Below are positions 52,489 through 61,779 of a stretch of DNA of 64,000 nt, piece after piece (within the stretch, counting starts at the first letter, position 1; the number at the start of each line of letters is the position of its first letter). Source of the stretch: Solwaraspora sp. WMMD792. GTDB taxonomy: Bacteria; Actinomycetota; Actinomycetes; Mycobacteriales; Micromonosporaceae. The stretch is taken from NCBI RefSeq assembly GCF_029626105.1, contig NZ_JARUBH010000009.1:2046001-2110000 (forward strand). Reading direction: 5' to 3'. The position numbers and the translations under genes were made by a program. A model generated the notes under the pieces. It searched no databases. It was not told where the DNA came from and saw only the letters and a program-made list of their open reading frames with translations.

Positions 52489-53819
52489 CCCAGTTGCCCA
52501 CCGCGTCACGCGGTGCCGGCACCGGCGGACCTGGACTCCCCGACCGGCTGCGGATCGCCGCGACGTCACCGGGCCCGCCGGGCGGTGCGGACCCGTCCCG
52601 CCGCCCGGCGGCGCTGACCCGGTGTGTTGCCGTGGACCCGGCGACCTTCGCGGATGTCTACTGGGGGCGTAGACCGCTGCTGTCCCGCGCCGGCGACCTG
52701 GCCGGCCCCGCCGGATTCACCGATCTGCTCGATCGCCCCGCGGCCGACCAACTGCTGAGCCGGCACGGCCTGCGTACCCCGTTTCTCCGGGTGGCCCGGG
52801 ACGGCGAGGTGTTCGCGGAACCGACCTACACCGGCGGTGCCGGCGCCGGTGCCGAGATCGACGACCAGGTGCTCGACGAGCGGGTGTTGGGCCTGTACGC
52901 GGACGGCGCCACCCTGGTTCTGCAGGGCCTGCACCGGCTCTGGCCACCGATCATCTCGTTCGTCGGCGAGTTGTCCACCACGCTGGGCCAGCCGTTGCAG
53001 GCCAACGCCTACCTCACCCCGGCCGGCAGCCGTGGGTTCGCCACCCACTACGACACCCACGACGTGTTCGTCCTGCAGACCGAGGGCCGCAAGCGGTGGC
53101 GGGTGCACGATCCGGTACTGATCGATCCGCTGCCCCAGCAGACCTGGTCGGGCCGGGCCGACGAGGTAGCCGCCCGGTCCGAGGCCGCACCTGCGCTGGA
53201 CGTCGTGCTCGGCCCTGGCGACGCCCTCTACCTGCCCCGAGGCTGGCTGCACAGCGCCACCGCGCAGCAGGAGAGCTCGATCCACCTCACCGTCGGGGTC
53301 CGCGCGTTCACCCGCTATTCGCTGGTCGAGGCGCTGCTCGAGCTCGCCGTCACCGAGCCCCGGCTGCGCACCTCGCTGCCGTTCGGCGCCGACCCGGGCG
53401 AACCGGCCGGGATCACCTCGGAGCTGACCGCAACGGTGGCGGTACTGCGTGACTGGTTGGCCTCCGTTGAGCCCGGCCAGGTCGCGGCGCGGATGCGCCG
53501 TCGGGCCTGGTCGGCGGCCCGCCCGGCCCCACTGCCCCCACTGCAGCAGGCGGACCGGATCCGGACGCTGACCGTCGACGACGTCATCCGCCGCCGCCCG
53601 GGGTTGCGCTGGCGGCTCACCTCGCAGTCGGACGACCGGGTCACCCTGCAGATCTTCGACCGTACGGTGGAGTTTCCGGGTAGGTGCGCCCCGGCCCTGC
53701 GGACGGTGCTGGACACCGCCGGTGTCCGGGTCGGTGATCTGCCCGGGCTGGACACCACCGCCGACCAGCTGGTGCTGGCCCGCCGTCTGCTGCGCGAAGC
53801 GGTCGCGGTCGCCGGCTGA
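52485..53819 (+). CDS. JmjC/cupin_4 Fe(II)/2-oxoglutarate hydroxylase
   Basis: A 444-residue protein of the ribosomal-oxygenase (YcfD/MINA53-like) type. After a loose N-terminus the family begins at VDPATFADVYWGRRPLLSRAG (from about residue 50). The iron ligands are His188 and Asp190 in THYDTHDVFVLQ and His256 in LPRGWLHSAT. GRKRWRVHDP follows the first pair as in YcfD. A helical and winged-helix-like C-terminal half completes the fold. Relatives hydroxylate Arg or His of ribosomal proteins, and some JmjC enzymes act on peptides. The start is TTG 52485, overlapping the repeat-peptide stop; the exact start is uncertain because the first 45 residues look non-conserved. Confidence 0.85.
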   Translation: MTQLPTASRGAGTGGPGLPDRLRIAATSPGPPGGADPSRRPAALTRCVAVDPATFADVYWGRRPLLSRAGDLAGPAGFTDLLDRPAADQLLSRHGLRTPFLRVARDGEVFAEPTYTGGAGAGAEIDDQVLDERVLGLYADGATLVLQGLHRLWPPIISFVGELSTTLGQPLQANAYLTPAGSRGFATHYDTHDVFVLQTEGRKRWRVHDPVLIDPLPQQTWSGRADEVAARSEAAPALDVVLGPGDALYLPRGWLHSATAQQESSIHLTVGVRAFTRYSLVEALLELAVTEPRLRTSLPFGADPGEPAGITSELTATVAVLRDWLASVEPGQVAARMRRRAWSAARPAPLPPLQQADRIRTLTVDDVIRRRPGLRWRLTSQSDDRVTLQIFDRTVEFPGRCAPALRTVLDTAGVRVGDLPGLDTTADQLVLARRLLREAVAVAG

Positions 53820-53905
53820 TCCACCGGGGCCGGGCGTCGTTCCGCCGGCTGATCCACCGGGGCCGGGCGTCGTTCCGCCGGCTGATCCACCGGGGCCGGG
53901 CGTCG
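53811..53905. repeat. 33-bp tandem repeat over the hydroxylase stop codon
   Basis: Units start at 53811, 53844 and 53877; the third is 29 bases. Each carries the last codons and stop of the hydroxylase (GCCGGCTGA) plus GATCCACCGGGGCC-like sequence. The array fills the gap to the convergent operon. Confidence 0.85.
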
Positions 53906-53910
53906 GCGGG

Positions 53911-54576
53911 TCAGCCCAGCCCGGTCAGCAGGGCGGCGGTCGCCGCCAGGCCGGCGACCAGGACGATCGACACGGTACGCAGGTCGAGCACCGCGTGCCG
54001 GCGGTCGGCCAGCGCCTTCGCCGGACCCAGCCCGAGTAGCGGACCGACCAAGGTGACCACGAGCGCGATCACCGGCATCCCGACCGCCAGGTCGCCGCCG
54101 TAGCGCTGGCCAGCCCACCGCGCGGCGGTGGACAGCCCGAACGCGGCGGCGGCTCCGGCGGCGCCGAACACCGCCAGCACCGGATACGCCGACCGGGGCA
54201 GGGGGCCCACGTCGTTGGACCGCTCGACCAAAGCACGGGCGGCCGCGAGCCAGTGCTCCGGATCGTCGTCGACGGCGGTACCCGGGGGCGTCGGCAGTGG
54301 CGGCGGGAGGCCGCCGAGCCGTCCGGCCACCGGCCCGAACCGGTGACCGACCTCGGTCCAGATGTCGGCGGCCGCCCGGTCGACGTCCGCCAGCTCCCGG
54401 CTTGCCTGATCGTGGAGCTGGTGCAGCTCCGCCAGGTCGGCCTCCACCTCGGCCACCGCGGTCTGCGCGCCGTCGCACCGTTGCGCGTACCACTGCTGCG
54501 CTTCGTCCCGACGGTTCTGCAGCGCGGCGGCGAGCTCGGCGAGCCGGCGCATCAGCTCGGGATAGGAGGCGTCCAT
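53911..54576 (-). CDS. coiled-coil membrane protein of the FtsK-type operon
   Basis: A 221-residue protein from ATG 54576; the start overlaps the FtsK-type gene's stop by one base (TGATG). Residues 5-75 are helical and likely a coiled coil (LMRRLAELAAALQNRRDEAQQWYAQ, AVAEVEADLAELHQLHDQA). Three hydrophobic helices lie in the C-terminal half (AYPVLAVFGAAGAAAAFGL, VGMPVIALVVTLVGPLLGLG, VSIVLVAGLAATAALLTG). I do not recognise the family. Position suggests it anchors the ATPase system to the membrane. Confidence 0.75.
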   Translation of the reverse strand: MDASYPELMRRLAELAAALQNRRDEAQQWYAQRCDGAQTAVAEVEADLAELHQLHDQASRELADVDRAAADIWTEVGHRFGPVAGRLGGLPPPLPTPPGTAVDDDPEHWLAAARALVERSNDVGPLPRSAYPVLAVFGAAGAAAAFGLSTAARWAGQRYGGDLAVGMPVIALVVTLVGPLLGLGPAKALADRRHAVLDLRTVSIVLVAGLAATAALLTGLG

Positions 54577-57257
54577 CAGGTCAGCCCGTACGGGATGATG
54601 ACCTCGGCGCTGCGGTGCACCGTCCGGTCGAAGAACAGTGCCCGCCACGGCCGGGGATACCAGGCCGGGCCGCCGGCCCGGGGGTACAGCGGCGGTCCGA
54701 GGTCGGAGCCGTGCACGTCCAACGCCACCCAGGCACCAATCTGGTCGGTCCGTGAGCCGACCCCGCCGAGATCGTCGCGCATCCGGGCCACCCCGCGCCA
54801 CCAGCCCAGCACGTGGGTGTGCCGCTCCGGCCCGAGGTGCAGCACCCGGCGGAGCCGGTCCAGGCCGGAGCGGCCGGCGAACTTCGCCGCCAGCCGTCCG
54901 GCGGCGGCGTCGACCGCGTACAGCACCAGGAAGTGTGGGCGGACCGGACCGTCCAGCACGTCACCGGAGAGCCGGTCGGCGGTGTCCGCGAGCAGCCCGC
55001 CGACGGTATCCAGGTCGTACAGTCCGGTGCCGGCCGGCAACGCCGCGTGTAGCCGGTGGGCGGCTGCCTCCGCGTCCGGGTCCAGACAGGCGACGTCGAA
55101 CCGCGCCGCGCCGGGCGGGTACTGCCGGGCCAGCGACCGGGCACCGGCGTCGAGCAGGGCGCACGCCTCGTCCACCCGGGTGCCCAGTACCGCGAGATTG
55201 CGTCCGGGTGCCCGGGCCAGGCTGAGCCGGGCGGAGCGGGCCAGTACGTCGATCGTCTCGCCGAGCAACGCCACCGGTATGCGCGGTCCGTCGCCGTCGG
55301 CGACCAGCGCCTGGTAGTCCGGTGCCTCAACCAGCCGGGGCACCACGTCGCCATCGAACAGCCGCGGCGTGGGCAGGTCGGCGGGCCGCCGTCGCCACAG
55401 CCGGTGTTGCAGCTCTTGCCAGGTGTCCCGGTCGCTGGCCGGCGGAACCCGGACGATCTGGTTGGCCTCCGTTGCCCCGGACTCGGCGTTGACCACGGCG
55501 TGATGGCGGGGCAGTGACTCCGCTGCGGTGTTGGTCTCCGGCAGGACGCGGCGCGCCTTCGGTAGCGCGATCCGTAGTGCGAACTGGGCGATCAGCGCGG
55601 TACGCCCCCACAGCGCCTGGATACCGGAGACGTCCTGGGACGCCAGGATCAGGTGGATGCCCTGTGACCGGCCCCGCCGGGCCAGGTCCTCCAGCAACGT
55701 CGCGGCCTCGGTGGCCAGCGCGTCGTTGCCGGCGAGCAGCACCTGGAACTCGTCGATCACCGCCACGATGCGCGGCCACCGGCCCTGTGGGTCCTCCGCG
55801 CGCAGCTCCGCCAGCTTCGTCACCTCGTGGCGTTTGGCGGCGTCGGCCCGCTGCCGCAGTTGCGCACCGAGGAAGTGCAGCATCGCCAGGCCGAACTCCC
55901 GGTCGGTGTTGACGTTCACCCCGACCAGCCGGACATGCGGCAGGAAGCTGGGGTCCCGCCGGCCCGGCGCGAACCGGGCAAAGGACACCCCCTCCTTGAA
56001 GTCCAGCAGATAGAACTCCAGCTCGGTGGGGGAGTAGCGGGCGGCCAGGGCACCGATCCAGGCGTAGATCAGGTTGGTCTTTCCGGTGCCGGACGGCCCA
56101 CCGATCAGCGCGTGCGGCGGATAGTCGCTCAACGTCACCGTCACCGGCCGGCCCCGTGGGCTGTCGCCGACCGGCGCGGTCAGCCCGGCGGTGGCGTCCT
56201 CGGTCCATTCCTGTTCGGGCAGCAGATCGCTGAATACCGCCGGAACCGGGCCGGCGGCGACTGCGGCGGCGATCTCCCGGCAGGTACGAGTGACCAGCTC
56301 GGCCGGCGGCGGCGGGTCGATCCGCACCGGTAGCTGCGGATAGCCGCTGACCCGAGCCGTGCTGCCGGAGACCGACACGGTGGTCACGGTGGGCGTGGCG
56401 CTGAGCCCGACACCGCGGACGATCAGATGGACGCCGCAGGCAGCCCCGGCGCGGGTGATCCGGTCCAGCTGAGCCCGTTCGTGCCGGGAGAGCTCCTCCC
56501 CGGGCCCGCCGAGCAGGACGGCGATCCGCCACGGCTCGGGCCGTCGGCCGGTGGCCGTCGCCAGTTCGCTCAGCGATCGGAACTCCCCGGCCAGCACCGT
56601 CTCGTTGATCCGGCGGATGTGGTCGACCAGCTCGTCCAGGTGCCGGCTCAACCCACCGGGGCCGGCGAAGGTGAGCAGGCCGGGTCCGGCCAGCGGGGCG
56701 AAACCGGCGAGGCCGCCACCGAGCTGTTCCGGGTCGTAGCCGGTCAGCCGGACGGTGCCGGGCGCGGTACGGCCGAGGATCCGCAGCAGCAGCGCGGACA
56801 GCACGGCGTCACACCCCGCTCGGTCGGCGCCGTCCAGCGCCACGTGGCCGTGGTCCAGGACCGCGACGAGCGCGGGTACGGCGGGACCTCCGGCCAGCCC
56901 GGTCAGGCCGATCCGGGCAGCTCCTGGCGCTTCCGTGCGCGTCGCCGGAGCAGGATGCCACCGAGCCCAGTCAGCGGCGGCGGCTCCCGGTGCCGCCCGG
57001 TCAACCGCCGCGACGGCTCGCCGGGCGGTCACCGCTATCTGATCGCGGTACTGCTCGGCGAGGTCGGCTAGCCGGCGGTCGCGGTGCACCGCGGCTCGGT
57101 GCGGCACCTGCTCGGCTGCCATGCGTACCCGTTTGAGCTGCTGTTCCGCAGCGGCGATGTCCTGTTCGACGTCGTCGAGTCGGTTGCGGGCCGCCGCCCG
57201 GGCATGACCGAGCGCCCGGCGGACCGCGGCTACCAGCTCGGCCCGCGCGTCAGGCAT
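54576..57257 (-). CDS. FtsK/SpoIIIE/EssC-type ATPase
   Basis: An 893-residue protein. Residues 10-100 form a helical coil (ARAAARNRLDDVEQDIAAAEQQ), followed by an unassigned region to about 300. The ATPase has Walker A GGPSGTGKTN at about 386-395 and Walker B AVIDEFQ with Asp502/Glu503, then SQGIHLILASQD and ALRIALPKARRVL as in FtsK, EssC and TcpA motors. No transmembrane segment is visible, unlike FtsK and EssC. The last 250 residues form an additional, degenerate domain. The start is ATG 57257, eight bases inside the upstream gene. It probably moves a protein or DNA chain together with the small partner proteins of this operon. Confidence 0.82.
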   Translation of the reverse strand: MPDARAELVAAVRRALGHARAAARNRLDDVEQDIAAAEQQLKRVRMAAEQVPHRAAVHRDRRLADLAEQYRDQIAVTARRAVAAVDRAAPGAAAADWARWHPAPATRTEAPGAARIGLTGLAGGPAVPALVAVLDHGHVALDGADRAGCDAVLSALLLRILGRTAPGTVRLTGYDPEQLGGGLAGFAPLAGPGLLTFAGPGGLSRHLDELVDHIRRINETVLAGEFRSLSELATATGRRPEPWRIAVLLGGPGEELSRHERAQLDRITRAGAACGVHLIVRGVGLSATPTVTTVSVSGSTARVSGYPQLPVRIDPPPPAELVTRTCREIAAAVAAGPVPAVFSDLLPEQEWTEDATAGLTAPVGDSPRGRPVTVTLSDYPPHALIGGPSGTGKTNLIYAWIGALAARYSPTELEFYLLDFKEGVSFARFAPGRRDPSFLPHVRLVGVNVNTDREFGLAMLHFLGAQLRQRADAAKRHEVTKLAELRAEDPQGRWPRIVAVIDEFQVLLAGNDALATEAATLLEDLARRGRSQGIHLILASQDVSGIQALWGRTALIAQFALRIALPKARRVLPETNTAAESLPRHHAVVNAESGATEANQIVRVPPASDRDTWQELQHRLWRRRPADLPTPRLFDGDVVPRLVEAPDYQALVADGDGPRIPVALLGETIDVLARSARLSLARAPGRNLAVLGTRVDEACALLDAGARSLARQYPPGAARFDVACLDPDAEAAAHRLHAALPAGTGLYDLDTVGGLLADTADRLSGDVLDGPVRPHFLVLYAVDAAAGRLAAKFAGRSGLDRLRRVLHLGPERHTHVLGWWRGVARMRDDLGGVGSRTDQIGAWVALDVHGSDLGPPLYPRAGGPAWYPRPWRALFFDRTVHRSAEVIIPYGLT

Positions 57258-58200
57258 CGCGCCCCCGCAGCGGTCGGGGCTGCTCCGGGCGCAGCGTCTG
57301 CGGCTCGCGGTCGAGCAGCCGTAGCAGTACGCCGGTGAGTACCGCACCGGCGACCGCCGAGTCGGCCGGGTGCGGCGGAGCCGGAGGCTGCCCGGCCTGT
57401 TCACCGTCGGCCCGGTGAACGTCGCCGCGCCGATCGTCGGCCGGCACCCGGCAGATCCGGGCGAGCAGGGTCGACAGCACCGAATCCGGCATGCCGGGTA
57501 GCAGCTCGCGTACCTGTCGGGTGGTGGCGGAGGCGAGCCGACGCAGGTCCTCGGCCTGCGGCTCGTGGTCCAGCAGGTCCCCGGCGAGGCGGTGCAGCAG
57601 CGGTGGGGTGACCGCGGCGAGGTTCAGGCCGGTCGGCGCGGCCGCCGCGGCGAGGTCGCGGTGCAGTCCGGCCCGGTCCTCCTGACGGACCGCCGTCGCG
57701 ACCCTGCGCAGCAGTTCGGCGGTGTCTGTGGCGGCGTCCGGCCCGGGCGTGTCGGTCGCGGCGTCCGGCCCTGGCCCGACCCCGGACTCCCGGTCGGTCA
57801 GCTCCGCGACCCGGGCGGCCCACCAGTTGCCGAGCTCGGGTGCGGCGGGCGCGCTCGCCCGTCCGGTGCCGCCCGGTGCCGCCGTCGGGTCCCGGTCGCT
57901 GTCCAGCGCCGCCCGCCACCCGCCGTCGCCCCCCGGCGCCGGGCCGGCACCGAAGCCGATCGCCGCCAGGTAGTCGTCCACTGACTGCGCAGCGACCCGC
58001 ATCGCGTGGCCGGCCTGCTCCGCGTGTTCGGTGGCGCCGGCGAGCTGTGGCACCGCCAGCGGGTCCGCCGATTCCTGGCGGACCCAGATGAGCAGCTCGG
58101 TCGCGGCACGCAGCCGCTGCACCGCGACCGCGAGCTGGCCCACCGGCAGGTCGTCGGTGGCCGCCCGGACCCGGGCGGCGAGATTCTCGGCGAGCGACAT
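57250..58200 (-). CDS. hypothetical helical protein of the FtsK-type operon
   Basis: A 316-residue protein from ATG 58200. The N-terminal 80 residues are helical (LAENLAARVRAATDDLPVGQLAVAV). A disordered segment at 90-165 contains a short duplication (GPDAATDT twice), and a second helical part follows (ELLRRVATAVRQEDRAGLHRDLA). The family is unknown. It lies six bases after the small helical gene and overlaps the ATPase gene by eight bases, so all four genes form one operon. Confidence 0.7.
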   Translation of the reverse strand: MSLAENLAARVRAATDDLPVGQLAVAVQRLRAATELLIWVRQESADPLAVPQLAGATEHAEQAGHAMRVAAQSVDDYLAAIGFGAGPAPGGDGGWRAALDSDRDPTAAPGGTGRASAPAAPELGNWWAARVAELTDRESGVGPGPDAATDTPGPDAATDTAELLRRVATAVRQEDRAGLHRDLAAAAAPTGLNLAAVTPPLLHRLAGDLLDHEPQAEDLRRLASATTRQVRELLPGMPDSVLSTLLARICRVPADDRRGDVHRADGEQAGQPPAPPHPADSAVAGAVLTGVLLRLLDREPQTLRPEQPRPLRGRDA

Positions 58201-58206
58201 TGGTGA

Positions 58207-58467
58207 CTACAGCGTCGCGGAGTACGTCTGCGCCTGTTCGACGGCGGCGAGTGTGGCGGCGAGGCACTCCTCGAGCTCGGAGCTGGCCTGGAACAGGGCG
58301 GCCTGGGCCGCTCCGACCGCCTCGTGGCCGCTGCCCTCAAAGGCGGCCGCCAGGCTCTGCTGCGCCTCGGCGATCTTCTCGCTGGCGGCTTGGACGGCAG
58401 CCTGGCCCTCCGACACCTGCATGATCGCGGCTTCGATGGCGGACTTGACCTCGGCGACACTCGCCAC
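58207..58467 (-). CDS. small helical-hairpin protein, first gene of the FtsK-type operon
   Basis: An 86-residue protein from GTG 58467, nine bases after GAGGAGG. It is almost entirely helical, as two Ala/Glu-rich helices (SVAEVKSAIEAAIMQVSEGQ and ALFQASSELEECLAATLAAV) joined by AAFEGSGHEAV. Size and helix-turn-helix shape resemble WXG100 secretion substrates, but no Trp-x-Gly is present. Being encoded beside an EssC-like ATPase, it could be a secreted or structural partner. Confidence 0.75.
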   Translation of the reverse strand: MASVAEVKSAIEAAIMQVSEGQAAVQAASEKIAEAQQSLAAAFEGSGHEAVGAAQAALFQASSELEECLAATLAAVEQAQTYSATL

Positions 58468-58495
58468 GGGCGAAACCTCCTCAAGGGGCTGGAAG

Positions 58496-58508
58496 GCTCT
58501 ATTAGAGC
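58496..58508. promoter_or_regulatory. 13-bp palindrome before the FtsK-type operon
   Basis: GCTCTATTAGAGC is a perfect 6-base inverted repeat around T, 29 bases before the start codon of the first gene. It lies in a short AT-rich stretch, so it may be an operator or overlap the -10 region. Confidence 0.45.
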
Positions 58509-58649
58509 TTACCGCTGGTGGGTGATTGCTGCCCGGCTGTCTGATCCCGCAGATAGGCTGGTCCGCAGCGACCGTCCGGCCGTCGGCGCTCGGCCTGCGT
58601 GAGCTGGGCAACTGCCGGTGGCGGATCAGGTATTCAGGCTGAATACCGG

Positions 58650-59048
58650 TCAGAAGTCCGACACCGGACCGGTCAGCTGCCTGGTCAACCATCGGGGTCC
58701 GTGGATCTGCGCGCCCACTTCGGTGACCCGGTCCCGCAACCGGCGGTCGGCCGTGACGACTACCACCCGCCGGTCCGGTCCGCCCTCGGCGGCGATCTCG
58801 ACGATCAGATCGTCTCCTGACCCGGGAGCCACGCCGATCCGTACCCCGTCGGTCGGCGGCAGACCACGGGCCGCCCCCTCGACCACCAGGACCACCTCCA
58901 GCGGGCCGGTCAGCTCGGGGAGTCCCCGGTCGGCGACGCCGACCAGTTGATCACGCAGCCGGGCGGCCGCCGCCATCCGGTCGCGCCACCAACCGTCGGG
59001 TCGGGAGCCGACCACGTTCGCGCCGTCCACGATCAGCAGAGTCCGCAT
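58650..59048 (-). CDS. NYN/PIN-like ribonuclease domain protein
   Basis: A 132-residue protein from ATG 59048. It starts RTLLIVDGANVVGSRPDGWW, the NYN-domain opening with metal-binding Asp, and continues with GSGDDLIVEIAAE and VVVTADRRLRDRV, which supply the other acidic residues. NYN proteins are Mg-dependent RNases related to YacP/Rae1. It is divergent from the clpC-like gene and lies downstream of nothing on its strand, so it is probably monocistronic. Its target RNA is unknown. Confidence 0.85.
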   Translation of the reverse strand: MRTLLIVDGANVVGSRPDGWWRDRMAAAARLRDQLVGVADRGLPELTGPLEVVLVVEGAARGLPPTDGVRIGVAPGSGDDLIVEIAAEGGPDRRVVVVTADRRLRDRVTEVGAQIHGPRWLTRQLTGPVSDF

Positions 59049-59174
59049 CCGGCAAGCCTGCCAGCATGCGCGGCCGTGGACCCGGCGCCCCGGCCGGCCG
59101 CACCAATCCCGACCCACGTGCCGGTACCTCGACGGCATGCGGGGTGGTTTCGGACGTCGCTCGTCGACCGGGAC

Positions 59175-59199
59175 GTTTGGCCCGGGACGGCCCGGGTAG
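59175..59199 (+). promoter_or_regulatory. SigB/SigF-type promoter of the clpC-like operon
   Basis: GTTT (59175-59178), a 15-base spacer and GGGTAG (59194-59199) match the stress-sigma promoter class. It lies 51 bases before the start codon. Confidence 0.6.
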
Positions 59200-59250
59200 C
59201 CACGGTCCGGTTCACAGCCGGCGGGGGCGAAACGGCGAGGGGGCGCGCAG

Positions 59251-61779
59251 ATGAGTGACGGACCGTACGGCCCGGGAGGGCTCGGCACCGATCCCTGGGA
59301 GGACCTGCTGGCCCGGTTTCTCACCGGCGGCGAGCCCCGGTTGCCGGTGCACCGGGTCGACATCACCCGGCTGATGAGTGGCGATGCCCGTGACCTGCTC
59401 ACCGCCGCCGCCCGGCGGGCGGCCCAGGCCGGCACCAGCGACCTGGACACCGATCACCTGCTCTGGGCGGCGTTGCAGCGTCAACCGCTGCGGGAGCTGG
59501 TCCGCCGGGCCGGGGCCGACCCGAACGGGCTGCTCGCCGAGTTGGGCGGACCGGCGGCCGGCCGGGGCGAGGTACCGGCCAACCTCTCGCTGACCCCGGC
59601 GGCGAAACGTGCCCTACTGGACGCGCACCAGCTCTCCCGGGCCACCGGCGCGACCTACATCGGGCCCGAGCACGTGCTGATGGCGCTGGCGGTCAACCCG
59701 GAGTCGGCCGCCGGGCGGATGCTCGCGGCCGGCCACGTCGAACCCCGGTCGCTGCAGAACGCCAGCGCCGAACGCGGCGGTGCGGCCAAGCCGCGGACGG
59801 CCCGCGGGACCCCGACCCTCGACCAGTACGGTCAGGATCTGACCGAACTCGCCGCCCAGGGTGCGATCGACCCGGTCGTCGGCCGGGGTGAGGAGATCGA
59901 GCAGGCGGTGGAGATCCTGTCCCGGCGGACCAAGAACAACCCGGTGCTGATCGGGGAGGCCGGGGTCGGCAAGACCGCGATTGTGGAAGGACTGGCACAG
60001 CGCATCGTCGACGGGGACGTCCCTCAGACGCTGATCGGCAAGCGGGTGGTGCAACTGGATCTCGCCGGGCTGGTCGCCGGTACCCGGTACCGCGGCGACT
60101 TCGAGGAACGGCTGAAGAAGGTCATCGACGAGATCCGTAGCCACGGCGACGACCTCATCGTCTTCCTCGACGAGCTGCACACCCTGGTCGGGGCGGGCGG
60201 CGGCGGCACCGAAGGGTCGATGGACGCCAGCAACATGCTGAAACCTGCGTTGTCCCGAGGCCAACTGCGGGTGGTCGGCGCGACCACGCTGGACGAGTAC
60301 CGGCGCAACATCGAAAAGGACGCCGCGTTGGCCCGGCGGTTCCAGCCGGTCCTGGTGCCCGAGCCGACCGTGGCGGACACCATCGCGATCCTGCACGGTC
60401 TGCGGGACCGCTATGAGGCGCATCACCAGGTGCGGTTCACTGACGACGCGCTGCTGTCGGCGGCGGAACTCGCCGACCGCTACATCAGCGACCGGTTCCT
60501 GCCGGACAAGGCGATCGACCTGATCGACCAGGCCGGCGCCCGGGTCAGGCTGCGCACCCGCACACCGGCCGCCGACGTACGGGACCTGGAACGGCAGCTC
60601 GAGCAGTTGCACCGGGACAAGGCCCAGGCAGTCGCCGACGAACAGTACGAACGGGCGTCCGGCCTGCGGGACCAGTTGACGCAGGTGCAACAGCGGATCG
60701 AGACGGCCCGCAGCCCGGACAGCGCCGGGGTGCCCCAGGTCAGCATCGAGGAGATCGCCGAGGTGGTATCCCGGGCCACCGGCATTCCGGTCAGCCAGCT
60801 CACCGAGGAGGAGCGGGACCGGTTGCTACGGCTGGAGGGCGAACTGCACCAACGGGTGGTCGGCCAGGACGACGCGGTGACCGCGGTCGCCGAGGCCGTC
60901 CGTCGCTCGCGGGCCGGGCTGGGAGACCCGGACCGGCCGGTCGGCAGTTTCCTGTTCCTCGGACCCACCGGCGTCGGCAAGACGGAGCTGGCCCGGGCCC
61001 TCGCGGCGGCCCTGTTCGGTGACGCCGACCGGATGGTCCGACTCGACATGAGCGAGTTCCAGGAACGGCACACGGTGAGTCGGCTGGTCGGGGCACCGCC
61101 CGGGTACGTCGGCTACGAGGAGGCCGGCCAGCTGACCGAGGCGGTTCGCCGACGACCGTACGCGGTGGTGCTGCTCGACGAGATCGAGAAGGCGCACGTC
61201 GACGTGTTCAACGTATTGCTGCAGCTGATCGACGACGGCCGGCTGACCGACAGCCAGGGCCGGACGGTCAACTTCCGTAACGTGGTTCTGATCATGACGA
61301 GCAACCTCGGCTCGGAGCTGATCACCGGCGGCGGCCGCAGTGTCGGCTTTGGTGGGACGGACGGCGACAGCCCTGACGACGACCTGCGCGAGCGCCTGCT
61401 GCGCCGGCTGCAGGAGGACTTCCGGCCGGAGTTCCTCAACCGGATCGACGAGATCATCATCTTCCGGCAACTGGCCCAGCAGCAGCTGCGCCAGATCACC
61501 GACCTGCTGCTGGAGGAGACCCGCCGGCGGCTGCACGCCCAGGACATCGCCGTGGAGGTCACCGATGCGGCGGCCGACTGGATAGCCGAAGCCGGATACC
61601 AGCCGGAGTTCGGCGCGCGGCCGATGCGTCGGACGATCCAGCGGGAGGTCGACAACCAACTGTCCCGGTTGCTGCTCGACGGCACGTTGGCGGCGGGGCA
61701 ACGGGTCACCGTCGACGCGCGGGACGGTGGTCTGCGGTTCGACGTCGACAGTGCGGCCGAAAGGAGGATACGACCATGA
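59251..61779 (+). CDS. ClpC-like AAA+ unfoldase
   Basis: An 842-residue Hsp100. A Clp_N domain spans about 50-175 ([49 protein letters not shown]). AAA-1 has GEAGVGKTA and [11 protein letters not shown] short UVR-type middle part follows ([14 protein letters not shown]). AAA-2 has GPTGVGKTE and [11 protein letters not shown] at 698-700 matches the ClpP-contact loop, so it should feed a ClpP protease and not act as ClpB. The N-terminal 45 residues differ from housekeeping ClpC, so this is likely a stress paralogue. GAGGGGGC precedes ATG 59251. It overlaps the next small gene by four bases. Confidence 0.92.
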   Translation: MSDGPYGPGGLGTDPWEDLLARFLTGGEPRLPVHRVDITRLMSGDARDLLTAAARRAAQAGTSDLDTDHLLWAALQRQPLRELVRRAGADPNGLLAELGGPAAGRGEVPANLSLTPAAKRALLDAHQLSRATGATYIGPEHVLMALAVNPESAAGRMLAAGHVEPRSLQNASAERGGAAKPRTARGTPTLDQYGQDLTELAAQGAIDPVVGRGEEIEQAVEILSRRTKNNPVLIGEAGVGKTAIVEGLAQRIVDGDVPQTLIGKRVVQLDLAGLVAGTRYRGDFEERLKKVIDEIRSHGDDLIVFLDELHTLVGAGGGGTEGSMDASNMLKPALSRGQLRVVGATTLDEYRRNIEKDAALARRFQPVLVPEPTVADTIAILHGLRDRYEAHHQVRFTDDALLSAAELADRYISDRFLPDKAIDLIDQAGARVRLRTRTPAADVRDLERQLEQLHRDKAQAVADEQYERASGLRDQLTQVQQRIETARSPDSAGVPQVSIEEIAEVVSRATGIPVSQLTEEERDRLLRLEGELHQRVVGQDDAVTAVAEAVRRSRAGLGDPDRPVGSFLFLGPTGVGKTELARALAAALFGDADRMVRLDMSEFQERHTVSRLVGAPPGYVGYEEAGQLTEAVRRRPYAVVLLDEIEKAHVDVFNVLLQLIDDGRLTDSQGRTVNFRNVVLIMTSNLGSELITGGGRSVGFGGTDGDSPDDDLRERLLRRLQEDFRPEFLNRIDEIIIFRQLAQQQLRQITDLLLEETRRRLHAQDIAVEVTDAAADWIAEAGYQPEFGARPMRRTIQREVDNQLSRLLLDGTLAAGQRVTVDARDGGLRFDVDSAAERRIRP

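Noticed and set aside
58207-58467. True WXG100/ESX substrate
   Set aside because: The protein has no Trp at all, so the defining Trp-x-Gly motif is absent; only size and helical hairpin shape agree.
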